A stretch of 16,979 nt of DNA from the NCBI GenBank assembly GCA_964640125.1, contig CAZXGG010000073.1, positions 1 through 16,979 on the forward strand. The letters are read 5' to 3'. Of the stretch, positions 9,601-16,844 are shown piece by piece. The notes under the pieces were generated by a model. It made no database searches. It saw only the letters and a program-made list of their open reading frames with translations, and was not told the DNA's origin. The translations under genes were made by a program, and so were the position numbers. Positions within the stretch are counted from its first letter, which is position 1, and each line of letters begins with the position of its first letter. The DNA comes from G020353115 sp964640125 (lineage in GTDB: Bacteria; Bacteroidota; Bacteroidia; Bacteroidales; VadinHA17).

Positions 9601-9770
9601 CTGAGGATGGCCCCTACATGACTCCCATGCTGATCGATCAGATCAGCTACCTTGCATCCATGCTGGACCAGGCGGATCAGATACCTGGGAAAGATGCATA
9701 CTCCCGATACGATGAACTCCGGAAGCAGTTGAACGATATTCAGGCTTCATTTAAAGAAATAACAGAGTAA
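6696..9770 (+). CDS. Secreted Asp-box (BNR/sortilin-like) beta-propeller protein, usually annotated as a glycosyl hydrolase
   Basis: The 1024-residue product begins with a signal peptide (hydrophobic core about 6-18, ending near AGQSQ). I count 11 Asp-box-like motifs of the S/T-x-D-x-G-x-T/S-W type, near residues 79, 134, 185, 244, 294, 340, 381, 527, 594, 647 and 694. Their spacing suggests one propeller at about 40-400 and a second, with a less regular linker, at about 500-735. A beta domain with NRFRWDLQHEGAW (848-860) follows, then FYLLPDPR (894-901) and a long, charged, probably coiled-coil helical region (905-970). This layout is common in Bacteroidota proteins called glycosyl hydrolase or sialidase-like, but I cannot identify catalytic residues and the name does not prove activity. 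A binding or scaffolding role is equally possible. It is followed after 21 bp by the amidase gene. No T9SS sorting domain is visible. Confidence 0.88.
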   Translation: MFHFRLYLNLFLIVFSLLTRAGQSQTAELHENRSSDLFAAFSYRNVGPTRGGRVTTVEGVISQPGTFYMGSTGGGVWKTVDYGISWKNVSDGFFITPSIGAIRAVQSNPDIVYAGTGSDGLRSNVITGKGVYKSMDGGKTWKHIGLTDAGQIGALEIHPEDSETVFVAAIGQVFQPSTERGVYRTLDGGETWEQVLYVADTIGAVDLEFAPGNPEILYASMWRAERKPWTIISGGYQAGGIYRSIDGGTSWEKITRGLPQGLIGKIDLAVSPDDPHRVYAVVEAPKGEGGLYRSDDTGESFYLVSTHEGLINRPFYYCNIEANPLNANSVYSMAGSYYHSTDGGKTWRGIRAPHGDHHDLWISSADTLILIQSNDGGANVSLDGGATWSTQNNQPTAELYQVEVDDQYPYWLYAGQQDNSTIAVPSLPPYSPSAGASGLWLSVGGCETGPAVPKPGNHNIVYSNCKGRFGVYDKRTGQERQYYVGATNIYSHNPKDLKFRFQRVAPIHVSPHNPDVVYHASQFLHKTSNDGKTWETISPDLTAFEPDKQVISGTPITRDITGEEYYSTIYAVRESPIREGLIWVGANDGPVHVTLNGGESWENVTPAGIGSGGRVDCVEPSPHIEGKAYVAILRYQLGDWHPYIYKTTDYGKSWTLLTTGDNGIPVDYPTRVVREDPDMEGLLYAGTEFGMFVSMDDGHTWASFQQNLPITPVTDIKIFRKDLVLSTMGRSFWIMDNVCSLHQLVKAKDNLKTTLFKPEDTYRFRYRGTGDRDVPNYSYPSVIIDYYIQKKPEKSITLEIINSYSDVIRKFSSDVQPGPGSREQEQDMAFSFFMRRSTPRLSSDPGTNRFRWDLQHEGAWDANPGRSYRNGPTAAPGEYQVRLTIDDQVFTQSFYLLPDPRLEGVTIEDMKAQEKLSLQVRDLLSKSKQLADQISKRRENLAKLLDKKKDDRLQKEDDELKLFEARLLTEDGPYMTPMLIDQISYLASMLDQADQIPGKDAYSRYDELRKQLNDIQASFKEITE

Positions 9771-9791
9771 AAAAACCCGAATCTCAACCTG

Positions 9792-11363
9792 ATGTTCACG
9801 AAACCAATTCGATCCCTAACCTTCATCCTGATGATGCTTATTATTTTAGGATGCACTACAAACCGGAAACAGGAAGAATCAAACGCTGTCACCAATATCA
9901 TGGAAGCAACAATTTCCGGGATTCATCAGGCATATCAGCGCGGAGAATACAATTGTGAACAGCTGGTAACTGCCTATATCAGGCGGATTGAAGCGTATGA
10001 CCAGGCAACGGGATTGAATTCAATCATTCTGATCAACGCTGAAGCATTGAATGCAGCACGGGAATTGGATGCCGAGTATCAGAGAACAAAAAAACTAAGG
10101 CCCCTGCACGGTATTCCCATCATTGTAAAAGATAATTATATTACAAAAGGGATCCAGACCACAGCCGGGTCTCTGGCAATGAAGGGATTCATTCCGGACA
10201 GAACAGCATACCAGGTAAAGGCATTGGAAAAGGCAGGGGCAATTATTCTGGCAAAATCAAATATGGCGGAATGGGCTTTCAGCCCTGCAGTTACGATCAG
10301 TTCGATTTCCGGTGAGACCTTAAATCCCTATAATCTCGAACATGTTCCTGCCGGATCAAGTGGTGGAACTGCTGCTGCGGTGGCTGCAAATTTCGGAACG
10401 GTGGGACTGGGTACAGATACCGGAAACTCAATCCGCGGACCTTCCTCTCACAATGCACTTGTCGGATTCCGTTCCACACTCGGATTGACAAGCAGGGACG
10501 GCATTGTGCCACTCTACCTGCGAAATGATGTCGGCGGACCCATGACCCGGACCGTTGAGGATGCAGTTCGGATACTTGAAGTGATTGCCGGTTATGATCC
10601 CAATGATCCCGTTACCATTCATTGCCGGGAAAGATTACCTTCAGGTTACCAGCAATTTCTCGACAAAAACGGACTGAAAGGTGCGCGCATCGGTATATTG
10701 CGCAGTTTAAGCGAAACAGATCCGGATCCGGAAGTATCTGCACTCTTTGAACAGGCAATTGCTGACCTAAAAAAACTTGGAGCGGAAGTGATAGATCCCT
10801 TTAATATACCCGGTTTTGATACCCTGAGCAAGGGTCACTGGTGCCCTGTCTTCCAGCATGATCTGAATGCATTTCTTGCTGCATCGGGGAAGAATGCACC
10901 CGTCAGGAACCTGGAAGAGATCGTTAGTTCTGGTAAATATTCACCCTATATCGAGGACCGGTTAACCTATTTTCTTGCTCACCAAACCATTCCCGGTGAA
11001 ACACCGGGAGTTTGTTCCGATCCCTATACTGATTACCGGAGAATCAATTACAGGAATGCCATTGAACAGGCTATGGACCAGTTAAACGTGGGTGCAATCA
11101 TCTATCCTACCTGGAATCATCCACCTGCCAGGAAAGGGGATATGGAGGGATACAAAGGAGATAACAGCCAGATCATTGCTCCGCATACCGGTCAGCCTGC
11201 ATTTACAATCCCTATGGGCTATACCGGCGGAAATTTGCCTGCAGGGCTCCAGTTTCTTGGCAGAATGTTTGATGAGCCCACACTGATAAAATACTGCTAT
11301 GCCTACGAACAGGGAACCATGCATCGGAAACCACCGGCATTGTTTCCGGAACTGAATAAATAA
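9792..11363 (+). CDS. Amidase-signature family lipoprotein
   Basis: The 523-residue protein has a lipoprotein signal with lipobox IILGC (Cys21), placing a normally cytoplasmic enzyme fold outside the inner membrane. The amidase Ser-cisSer-Lys triad is complete: Lys113 (IIVKDN), Ser189 (PAGSSGG) and Ser213 (GTDTGNSIRGPSS). The Ser189-Ser213 spacing of 24 matches the Ser217/Ser241 pair of fatty acid amide hydrolase. The usual GGS before the nucleophile is GNS here, followed by HNALVGFRST, a variant I associate with a secreted subgroup of the family. It should hydrolyse carboxamides to acids and ammonia or amines; the true substrate is unknown. Length is normal for the family. The gene follows the propeller gene by 21 bp, and its stop is 1 bp before the start of the next gene, suggesting translational coupling. 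Confidence 0.93.
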   Translation: MFTKPIRSLTFILMMLIILGCTTNRKQEESNAVTNIMEATISGIHQAYQRGEYNCEQLVTAYIRRIEAYDQATGLNSIILINAEALNAARELDAEYQRTKKLRPLHGIPIIVKDNYITKGIQTTAGSLAMKGFIPDRTAYQVKALEKAGAIILAKSNMAEWAFSPAVTISSISGETLNPYNLEHVPAGSSGGTAAAVAANFGTVGLGTDTGNSIRGPSSHNALVGFRSTLGLTSRDGIVPLYLRNDVGGPMTRTVEDAVRILEVIAGYDPNDPVTIHCRERLPSGYQQFLDKNGLKGARIGILRSLSETDPDPEVSALFEQAIADLKKLGAEVIDPFNIPGFDTLSKGHWCPVFQHDLNAFLAASGKNAPVRNLEEIVSSGKYSPYIEDRLTYFLAHQTIPGETPGVCSDPYTDYRRINYRNAIEQAMDQLNVGAIIYPTWNHPPARKGDMEGYKGDNSQIIAPHTGQPAFTIPMGYTGGNLPAGLQFLGRMFDEPTLIKYCYAYEQGTMHRKPPALFPELNK

Positions 11364-11364
11364 A

Positions 11365-11775
11365 ATGGAAAAAAGAGATTATATACTGAGAGAGATTGAA
11401 AAGATCGCCTTCCTGATCCGGTTTCTTCTTGGAAAGATTCTCTCTGCCCTGACCATTGTTCAGCAAGAGGAGGTATACGAACAGGTTGATCGGGAGTTAA
11501 AGCTGAACCTGGATATGGACATTGAATCAATCCTCCATCTTCCCCGGGATCAATTCGATAATGCCTTCAAGGAGAACAATGGTTTTAACATAGAAAACCT
11601 GGAACTGCTGGCAAACCTCTTCCATGAAATGGCACAGGTGAAAGAGGAAAAGAAGAAGCTGTTTTTAATGAAGTCACTTGAACTAAACAATTACATCGGT
11701 GAGAAGAGCAAAGCTTTCTCTTTTGAACGGGAAGCCATGAAAAACAGGATCATTGATGAACTGGAACATCTGTAA
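11365..11775 (+). CDS. Small helical cytoplasmic protein, possibly DUF6483-like
   Basis: This 136-residue protein has no signal peptide or membrane segment and is predicted by eye to be almost wholly alpha-helical. The N-terminus (RDYILREIEKIAFLIRFLLGKIL, residues 4-26) and the later pattern of a short helix pair ending with LELLANLFHEMAQVKEE (78-94) recall DUF6483, a family I know mainly from Firmicutes proteins that start with a similar RDYIMRMIEQ motif. I hold this assignment loosely. Its function is unknown. It is odd as a likely cytoplasmic protein between two lipoprotein hydrolase genes. The ATG lies 1 bp after the amidase stop codon, and the stop lies 13 bp before the preferred start of the GH95 gene, so it is almost certainly co-translated with its neighbours. 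Confidence 0.75.
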   Translation: MEKRDYILREIEKIAFLIRFLLGKILSALTIVQQEEVYEQVDRELKLNLDMDIESILHLPRDQFDNAFKENNGFNIENLELLANLFHEMAQVKEEKKKLFLMKSLELNNYIGEKSKAFSFEREAMKNRIIDELEHL

Positions 11776-11788
11776 TCCGTTTATCGCC

Positions 11789-14215
11789 ATGAAGATTAGA
11801 AATTCAATAATAAAGCACAAGCGTTTACCTATTCCTTTTTATTTTATACCGGGAATGTTGATCTTCTTCTCTTGCAGTAAGTCTGAACTGCCGGATCGCA
11901 TCATCCGGTATGATCAACCGGCTGACTATTTTGAAGAAGCACTGCCCCTTGGAAACGGACGGATTGGAGCTATGGTCTATGGGGGAACGGATACTGAGCG
12001 GATTGTACTTAATGAAGAGACGGTCTGGACAGGAGGCCCGGTCGATCCCTACATGAACCGGGAAGCATACAAGCATCTTCCTGCTGTTCGCGAAGCGTTG
12101 TTTAATGAGAATTACAGACTGGCTGACAGCCTGGTGCGTAACCTGCAGGGCAAATTTTCGGAATCCTACGCTCCGCCTGGAGATCTGTACATCGATTTCC
12201 TTCATGAAGATTCAATAAGTGATTATTACCGGGGATTGGATCTCCGTACGGGCATTGCTACAGTATACTATTCATCCGGTGAAGTGGACTATTTTCGCGA
12301 GCTGTTTACCTCCTTTCCGGATAAGGTACTGGTAATCCGCCTGACAGCCAGTAAGAGAAAAGAACTGAACCTTGGTTTCCGTTTCAGCAGCCAGTTGCGT
12401 CATACCGTTTACTATGAAAATGACAGGTTGATCATGCGAGGACAGGTTCCCGTGCATTGTGAACCGAATTACCGTAATCTGCCCGATGCAATTGTGTATG
12501 ATGGCCAGAGAAGCATGCGGTTTGAAGTCCAGGCTGCTATCGTGGATTCGGATGGGTCCATAACGGGAACTGACAGCTCCTGCTACCTCCGGGATGCTTC
12601 AAAGGCAACGATACTGGTTTCCATCGCCACAAGTTTCAACGGGTATGATAAAGAACCGGGACTGGACGGATTGGATGAATCGGTACTTGCTTCCGGGTAC
12701 CTGACCGGTGCAATGTCAAAATCCCATAGCCGGCTCCGGAAAGAGCATGTTGCTGATTTTTCAGGTTTTTTCAACCGGGTGGTGCTTGATCTGGGTCCTC
12801 CACCGGAAAAGAGCATATCGACAGATGCCCGGCTGATCCGGTATTCCGAAGGCAACCCGGACAATGACCTTGAAGCGCTTTATTTCCAGTTTGGCCGGTA
12901 TTTGATGATAAGCTCCTCCAGACCGGGCGGGATACCAACCAATCTGCAGGGCATCTGGAATCCCCACATGCGCCCTCCGTGGAGTTCCAACTTCACAACG
13001 AACATCAATGCGGAAATGAACTATTGGCCTGCGGAGGTATGTAACCTCTCCGAGCTTCATGAGCCGCTATTGCATTTCATTCAAAAGCTGAGCACTACTG
13101 GTGAGATCACTGCCCGGACCTTTTATGACTGCGGGGGTTGGTGCTGCTCGCACAATTCGGATATCTGGGCAATGACCAATCCGGTTGGTGATTTCGGTCA
13201 GGGACATCCCGTATGGGCTAACTGGTCAATGGCCGGGCCCTGGTATTCGACTCACCTGTGGGAACATTTTCTTTTTACGCGTGATACGCTGTTCCTGAAG
13301 GATTATGCGTACCCCCTCATGAAAGGCGCTGCTCGCTTCTGCATGGATTACCTTACCGAGGGACCGGATGGTTACCTTGTCTCTGCCCCCTCGACTTCAC
13401 CGGAAAACATGTACCTGACCCCGGATAATTACCGGGGCGCCACACTGTATGGTTCAACAGCCGATATGGCAATGATCAGGCAACACCTTTTAAATACAGT
13501 TTCAGCATCAGAAGCTCTTGGTGTGGATGCTGATTTCCAACAGAAGCTCCAGGGTGTCCTTGCCCAGCTCTATCCCTACCAGGTCGGATCCAGGGGGAAT
13601 TTACAGGAGTGGTACCATGACTGGGAAGATGCCGATCCCCATCACCGACATGTATCACACCTTTTCGGTTTGCATCCCGGGAACAGCATATCTCCGCTCA
13701 CCACACCCGAACTGGCTGAAGCATGCAAACAGACCCTGCTGCTTCGGGGGGATGGCGGAACAGGCTGGAGCAAAGCCTGGAAAATAAACCTGTGGGCACG
13801 ATTGCTCGACGGGAATCATGCACACCGGATGCTTAATACCCATTTGAATTATGTATCTCCCGATCCGGAAACACAAGACCATGGCGGGGGCACCTACCCG
13901 AACCTGTGGGATGCCCATCCCCCGTTTCAGATCGATGGTAATTTCGGCGGCACTGCTGGAATTGCAGAAATGTTGCTGCAAAGCCATCATGGAGAGATCC
14001 ACCTCCTGCCGGCTCTACCCGATGCATGGCCCAACGGTTCCATAAGAGGACTGAGGGCTCGTGGAGGGTATACCGTAGATATGTGCTGGAGTGACGGGAA
14101 GTTGACCGAGGCTAAAATAAAAACCGATTGTAGCGGTGACGTGATCGTCCGATACGATAACAGTGTAACAACCCATCAGGCAAAAAAAGGAAAAATTGTT
14201 GCGATACGACAATAA
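11789..14215 (+). CDS. GH95 family alpha-L-fucosidase-like lipoprotein
   Basis: The open frame begins at 11753, but I prefer the ATG at 11789: it removes a 23-bp overlap with the previous gene and gives a clean lipoprotein signal with lipobox IFFSC (Cys29). The resulting 808-residue protein has the GH95 layout: an N-terminal beta domain starting EALPLGNGRIGAMVYGG (50-66), then an (alpha/alpha)6 barrel. Key residues match the Bifidobacterium enzyme AfcA: the NIN pair in TTNINAEMNYWPAE (Asn405, Asn407), an acidic residue in LQEWYHDWED (Glu607, candidate general acid) and QIDGNFGGTAG (Asp716). GH95 enzymes invert and remove alpha-1,2-linked L-fucose or, in some members, alpha-L-galactose. Which one applies here cannot be told from sequence alone. 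The C-terminal 80 residues form the usual beta domain. It is last in the plus-strand run and is followed by a hairpin-rich gap. Confidence 0.93.
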   Translation: MKIRNSIIKHKRLPIPFYFIPGMLIFFSCSKSELPDRIIRYDQPADYFEEALPLGNGRIGAMVYGGTDTERIVLNEETVWTGGPVDPYMNREAYKHLPAVREALFNENYRLADSLVRNLQGKFSESYAPPGDLYIDFLHEDSISDYYRGLDLRTGIATVYYSSGEVDYFRELFTSFPDKVLVIRLTASKRKELNLGFRFSSQLRHTVYYENDRLIMRGQVPVHCEPNYRNLPDAIVYDGQRSMRFEVQAAIVDSDGSITGTDSSCYLRDASKATILVSIATSFNGYDKEPGLDGLDESVLASGYLTGAMSKSHSRLRKEHVADFSGFFNRVVLDLGPPPEKSISTDARLIRYSEGNPDNDLEALYFQFGRYLMISSSRPGGIPTNLQGIWNPHMRPPWSSNFTTNINAEMNYWPAEVCNLSELHEPLLHFIQKLSTTGEITARTFYDCGGWCCSHNSDIWAMTNPVGDFGQGHPVWANWSMAGPWYSTHLWEHFLFTRDTLFLKDYAYPLMKGAARFCMDYLTEGPDGYLVSAPSTSPENMYLTPDNYRGATLYGSTADMAMIRQHLLNTVSASEALGVDADFQQKLQGVLAQLYPYQVGSRGNLQEWYHDWEDADPHHRHVSHLFGLHPGNSISPLTTPELAEACKQTLLLRGDGGTGWSKAWKINLWARLLDGNHAHRMLNTHLNYVSPDPETQDHGGGTYPNLWDAHPPFQIDGNFGGTAGIAEMLLQSHHGEIHLLPALPDAWPNGSIRGLRARGGYTVDMCWSDGKLTEAKIKTDCSGDVIVRYDNSVTTHQAKKGKIVAIRQ

Positions 14216-14270
14216 CCTATTTTATGAAATTTACCTTTCTATTCTATGACAAATAGTTATGGGAAATATT

Positions 14271-14355
14271 CAACCCCTTCAGGGTTGATTAAACGTTCGT
14301 GTGGTTACCACCGGTTTCACCGGCGGTTTTTCATAGTTCAATCCTTTCAGGATTG
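14271..14355 (+). repeat. REP-like element of three consecutive hairpins with matching 5-nt loops
   Basis: Three hairpins follow each other within 85 bp. The first has arms CAACCC (14271-14276) and GGGTTG (14282-14287) around loop CTTCA. The second has arms ACCACCGG (14307-14314) and CCGGCGGT (14320-14327), with one mismatch, around loop TTTCA. The third has arms CAATCC (14339-14344) and GGATTG (14350-14355) around loop TTTCA. Short AT-rich linkers separate them. The stems differ while the loops are kept, and elements of this style recur in Bacteroidota genomes, where I associate them with REP-type sequences moved by Y1 (RAYT) transposases. No such transposase is in this window. The element lies 55 bp after the GH95 stop and could also act as a transcript 3'-end structure. 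Confidence 0.72.
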
Positions 14356-14473
14356 GATAATTTGTTTTCAACTATCGAGAATAAAATATTGGCATTTTTC
14401 ACTTTTGTTGCTACCTTGACTCCTATATACTGATCAATAAATAAAACCAAATCAAAATCAAATTGTTAAACAC

Positions 14474-14956
14474 ATGACCGAATTTGAATCCGGAGATGAT
14501 GTAGTCCGTATCGGAGATCATCTTCATAAACATTTGATCAAATATGAGATTATTGCCCTGCTTTTGATCGGAACAGGTATTGTCCTGAGGCTCTTTGATA
14601 AACCTGGAAGGATCCTGATTACTGTCGTATTGGTATTGCTGGCCTTGCTCTATTTCTTCATTGCTTTTGCGAATATTTCGTTTGAGAAAGCCAGTAATAT
14701 AGAGCGTTCTGTGTACAGGTTAAATTTCTGGATTTCAAGCATTGCCGTAATCGGACTTGTATTCCTGCTTCTCCGGCTACCCCTTGCAACCACATTTGCA
14801 CTGGTCGGTTCCATCCCATTGCTTTTAATAACTCTCTTCATGTTGATCCTGAAAAGCAGGAAACCTGAAAACAGGGTGATTACCCTGCTAACCATAACCC
14901 GGTCGCTCATCATCGGCCTGGTTGTGCTGATATACTATTTACTGACAATACATTAA
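14474..14956 (+). CDS. Multi-pass integral membrane protein of unknown function
   Basis: This 160-residue protein has a soluble, charged N-terminus (1-22, including GDHLHKHLIKYE) and about five hydrophobic segments (roughly 24-40, 47-67, 84-101, 105-126 and 137-157). I recognise no family. The loop between the second and third segments (NISFEKASNIERSVYR, 67-82) and the basic loop KSRKPENR (127-134) suggest a cytoplasmic side by the positive-inside rule. There is no signal peptide and no obvious catalytic residue set. The stop codon is 4 bp before the ATG of the downstream hydrolase, so the pair very likely shares a transcript. The start at 14474 has no Shine-Dalgarno and follows an AT-rich leader. 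Confidence 0.75.
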   Translation: MTEFESGDDVVRIGDHLHKHLIKYEIIALLLIGTGIVLRLFDKPGRILITVVLVLLALLYFFIAFANISFEKASNIERSVYRLNFWISSIAVIGLVFLLLRLPLATTFALVGSIPLLLITLFMLILKSRKPENRVITLLTITRSLIIGLVVLIYYLLTIH

Positions 14957-14960
14957 ACCA

Positions 14961-16844
14961 ATGAAAAAAATCAGATTCCAGTTTTTAATCCTGTTTATTT
15001 TTCTTTCTGCAACAGTTACAACCGCGCAGGATGATATTCTCCAGAAGCTTGAAGAGATTGCCATCATCGATCAGAAGGTGATGATGCCCATGCGGGATGG
15101 CATCCGTTTAGCTACCGACATCTACCGGCCGAGGACGGATGAACCCGTTCCGGTTGTCTTTTCAAAAACACCATACAACTTCAATCCTTACGGGGACGGT
15201 GAGATGAGAACACGTGGCTATTACAGAGCTTATGAGGCCGTCAGTAAAGGGTATGCTTACGTAGTACAGAATGAAAGGGGAAGGTTCTTCTCGGAAGGGG
15301 AATGGGACATTCTTGGCACCCCTACTACCGACGGTTATGATGCCTTCAGCTGGATGGCAGAACAACCGTGGTGCAATGGAAAGATCGGGACGTACGGTTG
15401 TTCGTCCACAGCAGAATGGCAAATGGCCGTGGCAGCGCTTGACCATCCATCGCATGCAGCAATGGTACCCATGGGATATGGTGCCGGTGTAGGCAGGATT
15501 GGTGACTATTATGAACAGGGCAACTGGTACAGGGGTGGTGCCCATCAGTTGCTATTTACCATCTGGCTTTACGGGACACAACACGATGAATTCAGACCAA
15601 GACTTCCCGAAAACATTACCCAGCCGGACCTGCAGCGCATTCAGCGATTTTACGATATGGCTCCGGAAATGCCCCGGGTTGATTGGTCAGAGGCTGTGCA
15701 ACATCTGCCGCTTCAGGATATCATGAAAAATGTACACGGTGCGAAGGGGATCTGGGACGACATGATCAGAAGAAAACCGGATGACCCGGCATGGTATGAA
15801 GGGGGACTGTACCACGATGATATGCCATTTGGTGTTCCCGGATTCTGGTTTGTCTCCTGGTATGATGTCGCTACCAGCCCAAACCTTGCACTGTTCAACC
15901 ATATCCGGCAGAACATCAAAGATCCGGAGGTGGCGAATAACCAGTATCTTGTCATTGCTCCCACACCCCACTGCAGTTACTGGAATGCCTCGGAACATAC
16001 CATCGTTGGTGAACGGGATATGGGAGATGCACGGCTCAATTATGATGAATTGATCTACGGATGGTTTGATTACTGGCTGAAAGAGGAGGATAATGAGATC
16101 CTGGAAAAGACACCCCGTGTGCAATACTATACCATGGGAATGAACAAGTGGCAATCTTCGGACAACTGGCCTCCCGAGGGTGTTACAATGACCACCTGGT
16201 ACCTGGATAGTAAGGGTTCGGCAAACACACGGATGGGTAACGGAAAATTATCATTAACTGCCAGTGGAAGCAAGGACCTGCCTGATGCGTTTACCTATGA
16301 TCCCATGGATCCTGTACCTTCCTATGGAGGCAATGTCTGCTGCATGGGGAATGCACTCCAGGCTGGATCCTTCGACCAGCAAAACATGGAAACCCGGAAG
16401 GATATCCTGGTTTATACCTCTCCACCGCTGGATAAGGGCATTGAAGTCAGTGGATTCATTGAGTGTACGCTTTATGTATCTTCCGACGTAACGGATACCG
16501 ATTTTACCATCAAGCTGATTGATGTCTATCCGGACGGCAGGGCGTATAACCTGGATGAAACCATCCAGCGTGCACGTTATCGGGAAGGATATGATAAAGA
16601 GGTGTTTATGGAAAAAGATAAAGTGTACAAGCTGGTTATGACTCCCCTTTCCACCAGTAACTATTTTGATAAGGGACACCGGATCCGGATTGAGGTATCC
16701 AGCAGCAATTTCCCGCGGTTTGCACGGAACATGAATACCGGGGGGAACAATTACGATGAGTCGGCCGGTATCGTTGCACACAATATGATCCACCACTCGA
16801 AAAAGTATCCGTCACGGATCGTACTTCCGGTGGTGAAAAGATAA
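14961..16844 (+). CDS. Secreted CocE/NonD (S15, X-Pro dipeptidyl peptidase-like) alpha/beta hydrolase
   Basis: The 627-residue protein has a Sec signal (ending near TVTTAQ, residues 18-23). The alpha/beta hydrolase domain begins VMMPMRDGIRLATDIYRP (40-57), a hallmark of the CocE/S15 group. The proposed triad is Ser148 (GTYGCSST), Asp302 (SWYDVATSP) and His337 (APTPHCSYW). The helical cap lies at about 180-290, and a C-terminal jelly-roll (PepX_C-like) runs from about 380 to 625, ending with IRIEVSSSNFPRFARNMNTG (575-594), typical of the family. Members include cocaine esterase, glutaryl-7-ACA acylase and X-Pro dipeptidyl peptidase. The sequence alone does not distinguish ester, amide or peptide substrates, so a peptidase label would be a guess. 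Motifs differ from the textbook GxSYxG and GPWxH forms. It follows the membrane protein gene by 4 bp. Confidence 0.9.
   Translation: MKKIRFQFLILFIFLSATVTTAQDDILQKLEEIAIIDQKVMMPMRDGIRLATDIYRPRTDEPVPVVFSKTPYNFNPYGDGEMRTRGYYRAYEAVSKGYAYVVQNERGRFFSEGEWDILGTPTTDGYDAFSWMAEQPWCNGKIGTYGCSSTAEWQMAVAALDHPSHAAMVPMGYGAGVGRIGDYYEQGNWYRGGAHQLLFTIWLYGTQHDEFRPRLPENITQPDLQRIQRFYDMAPEMPRVDWSEAVQHLPLQDIMKNVHGAKGIWDDMIRRKPDDPAWYEGGLYHDDMPFGVPGFWFVSWYDVATSPNLALFNHIRQNIKDPEVANNQYLVIAPTPHCSYWNASEHTIVGERDMGDARLNYDELIYGWFDYWLKEEDNEILEKTPRVQYYTMGMNKWQSSDNWPPEGVTMTTWYLDSKGSANTRMGNGKLSLTASGSKDLPDAFTYDPMDPVPSYGGNVCCMGNALQAGSFDQQNMETRKDILVYTSPPLDKGIEVSGFIECTLYVSSDVTDTDFTIKLIDVYPDGRAYNLDETIQRARYREGYDKEVFMEKDKVYKLVMTPLSTSNYFDKGHRIRIEVSSSNFPRFARNMNTGGNNYDESAGIVAHNMIHHSKKYPSRIVLPVVKR

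Noticed and set aside
11753..11788. Upstream start for the GH95 gene
   Set aside because: It would overlap the previous gene by 23 bp and put 12 extra residues before the lipoprotein signal; the ATG at 11789 gives a normal signal.
5505..14215. Polysaccharide utilisation locus
   Set aside because: A GH95 enzyme is present, but no SusC/SusD homologues, sulfatase, hybrid two-component system or ECF sigma/anti-sigma pair lies in the window.
14271..14355. Possible CRISPR array
   Set aside because: The three units differ in stem sequence, the spacers are irregular and there are no cas genes; these are hairpins, not direct repeats.
14404..14432. Possible promoter for the membrane protein gene (TTTG, 18 bp, TATACTG)
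   Set aside because: The -7 box departs from TAnnTTTG and the spacing is slightly short; in such AT-rich sequence it is not convincing.
16254..16796. 180-codon minus-strand open frame
   Set aside because: It is antisense to the jelly-roll domain of the CocE-like hydrolase, with no domain of its own.
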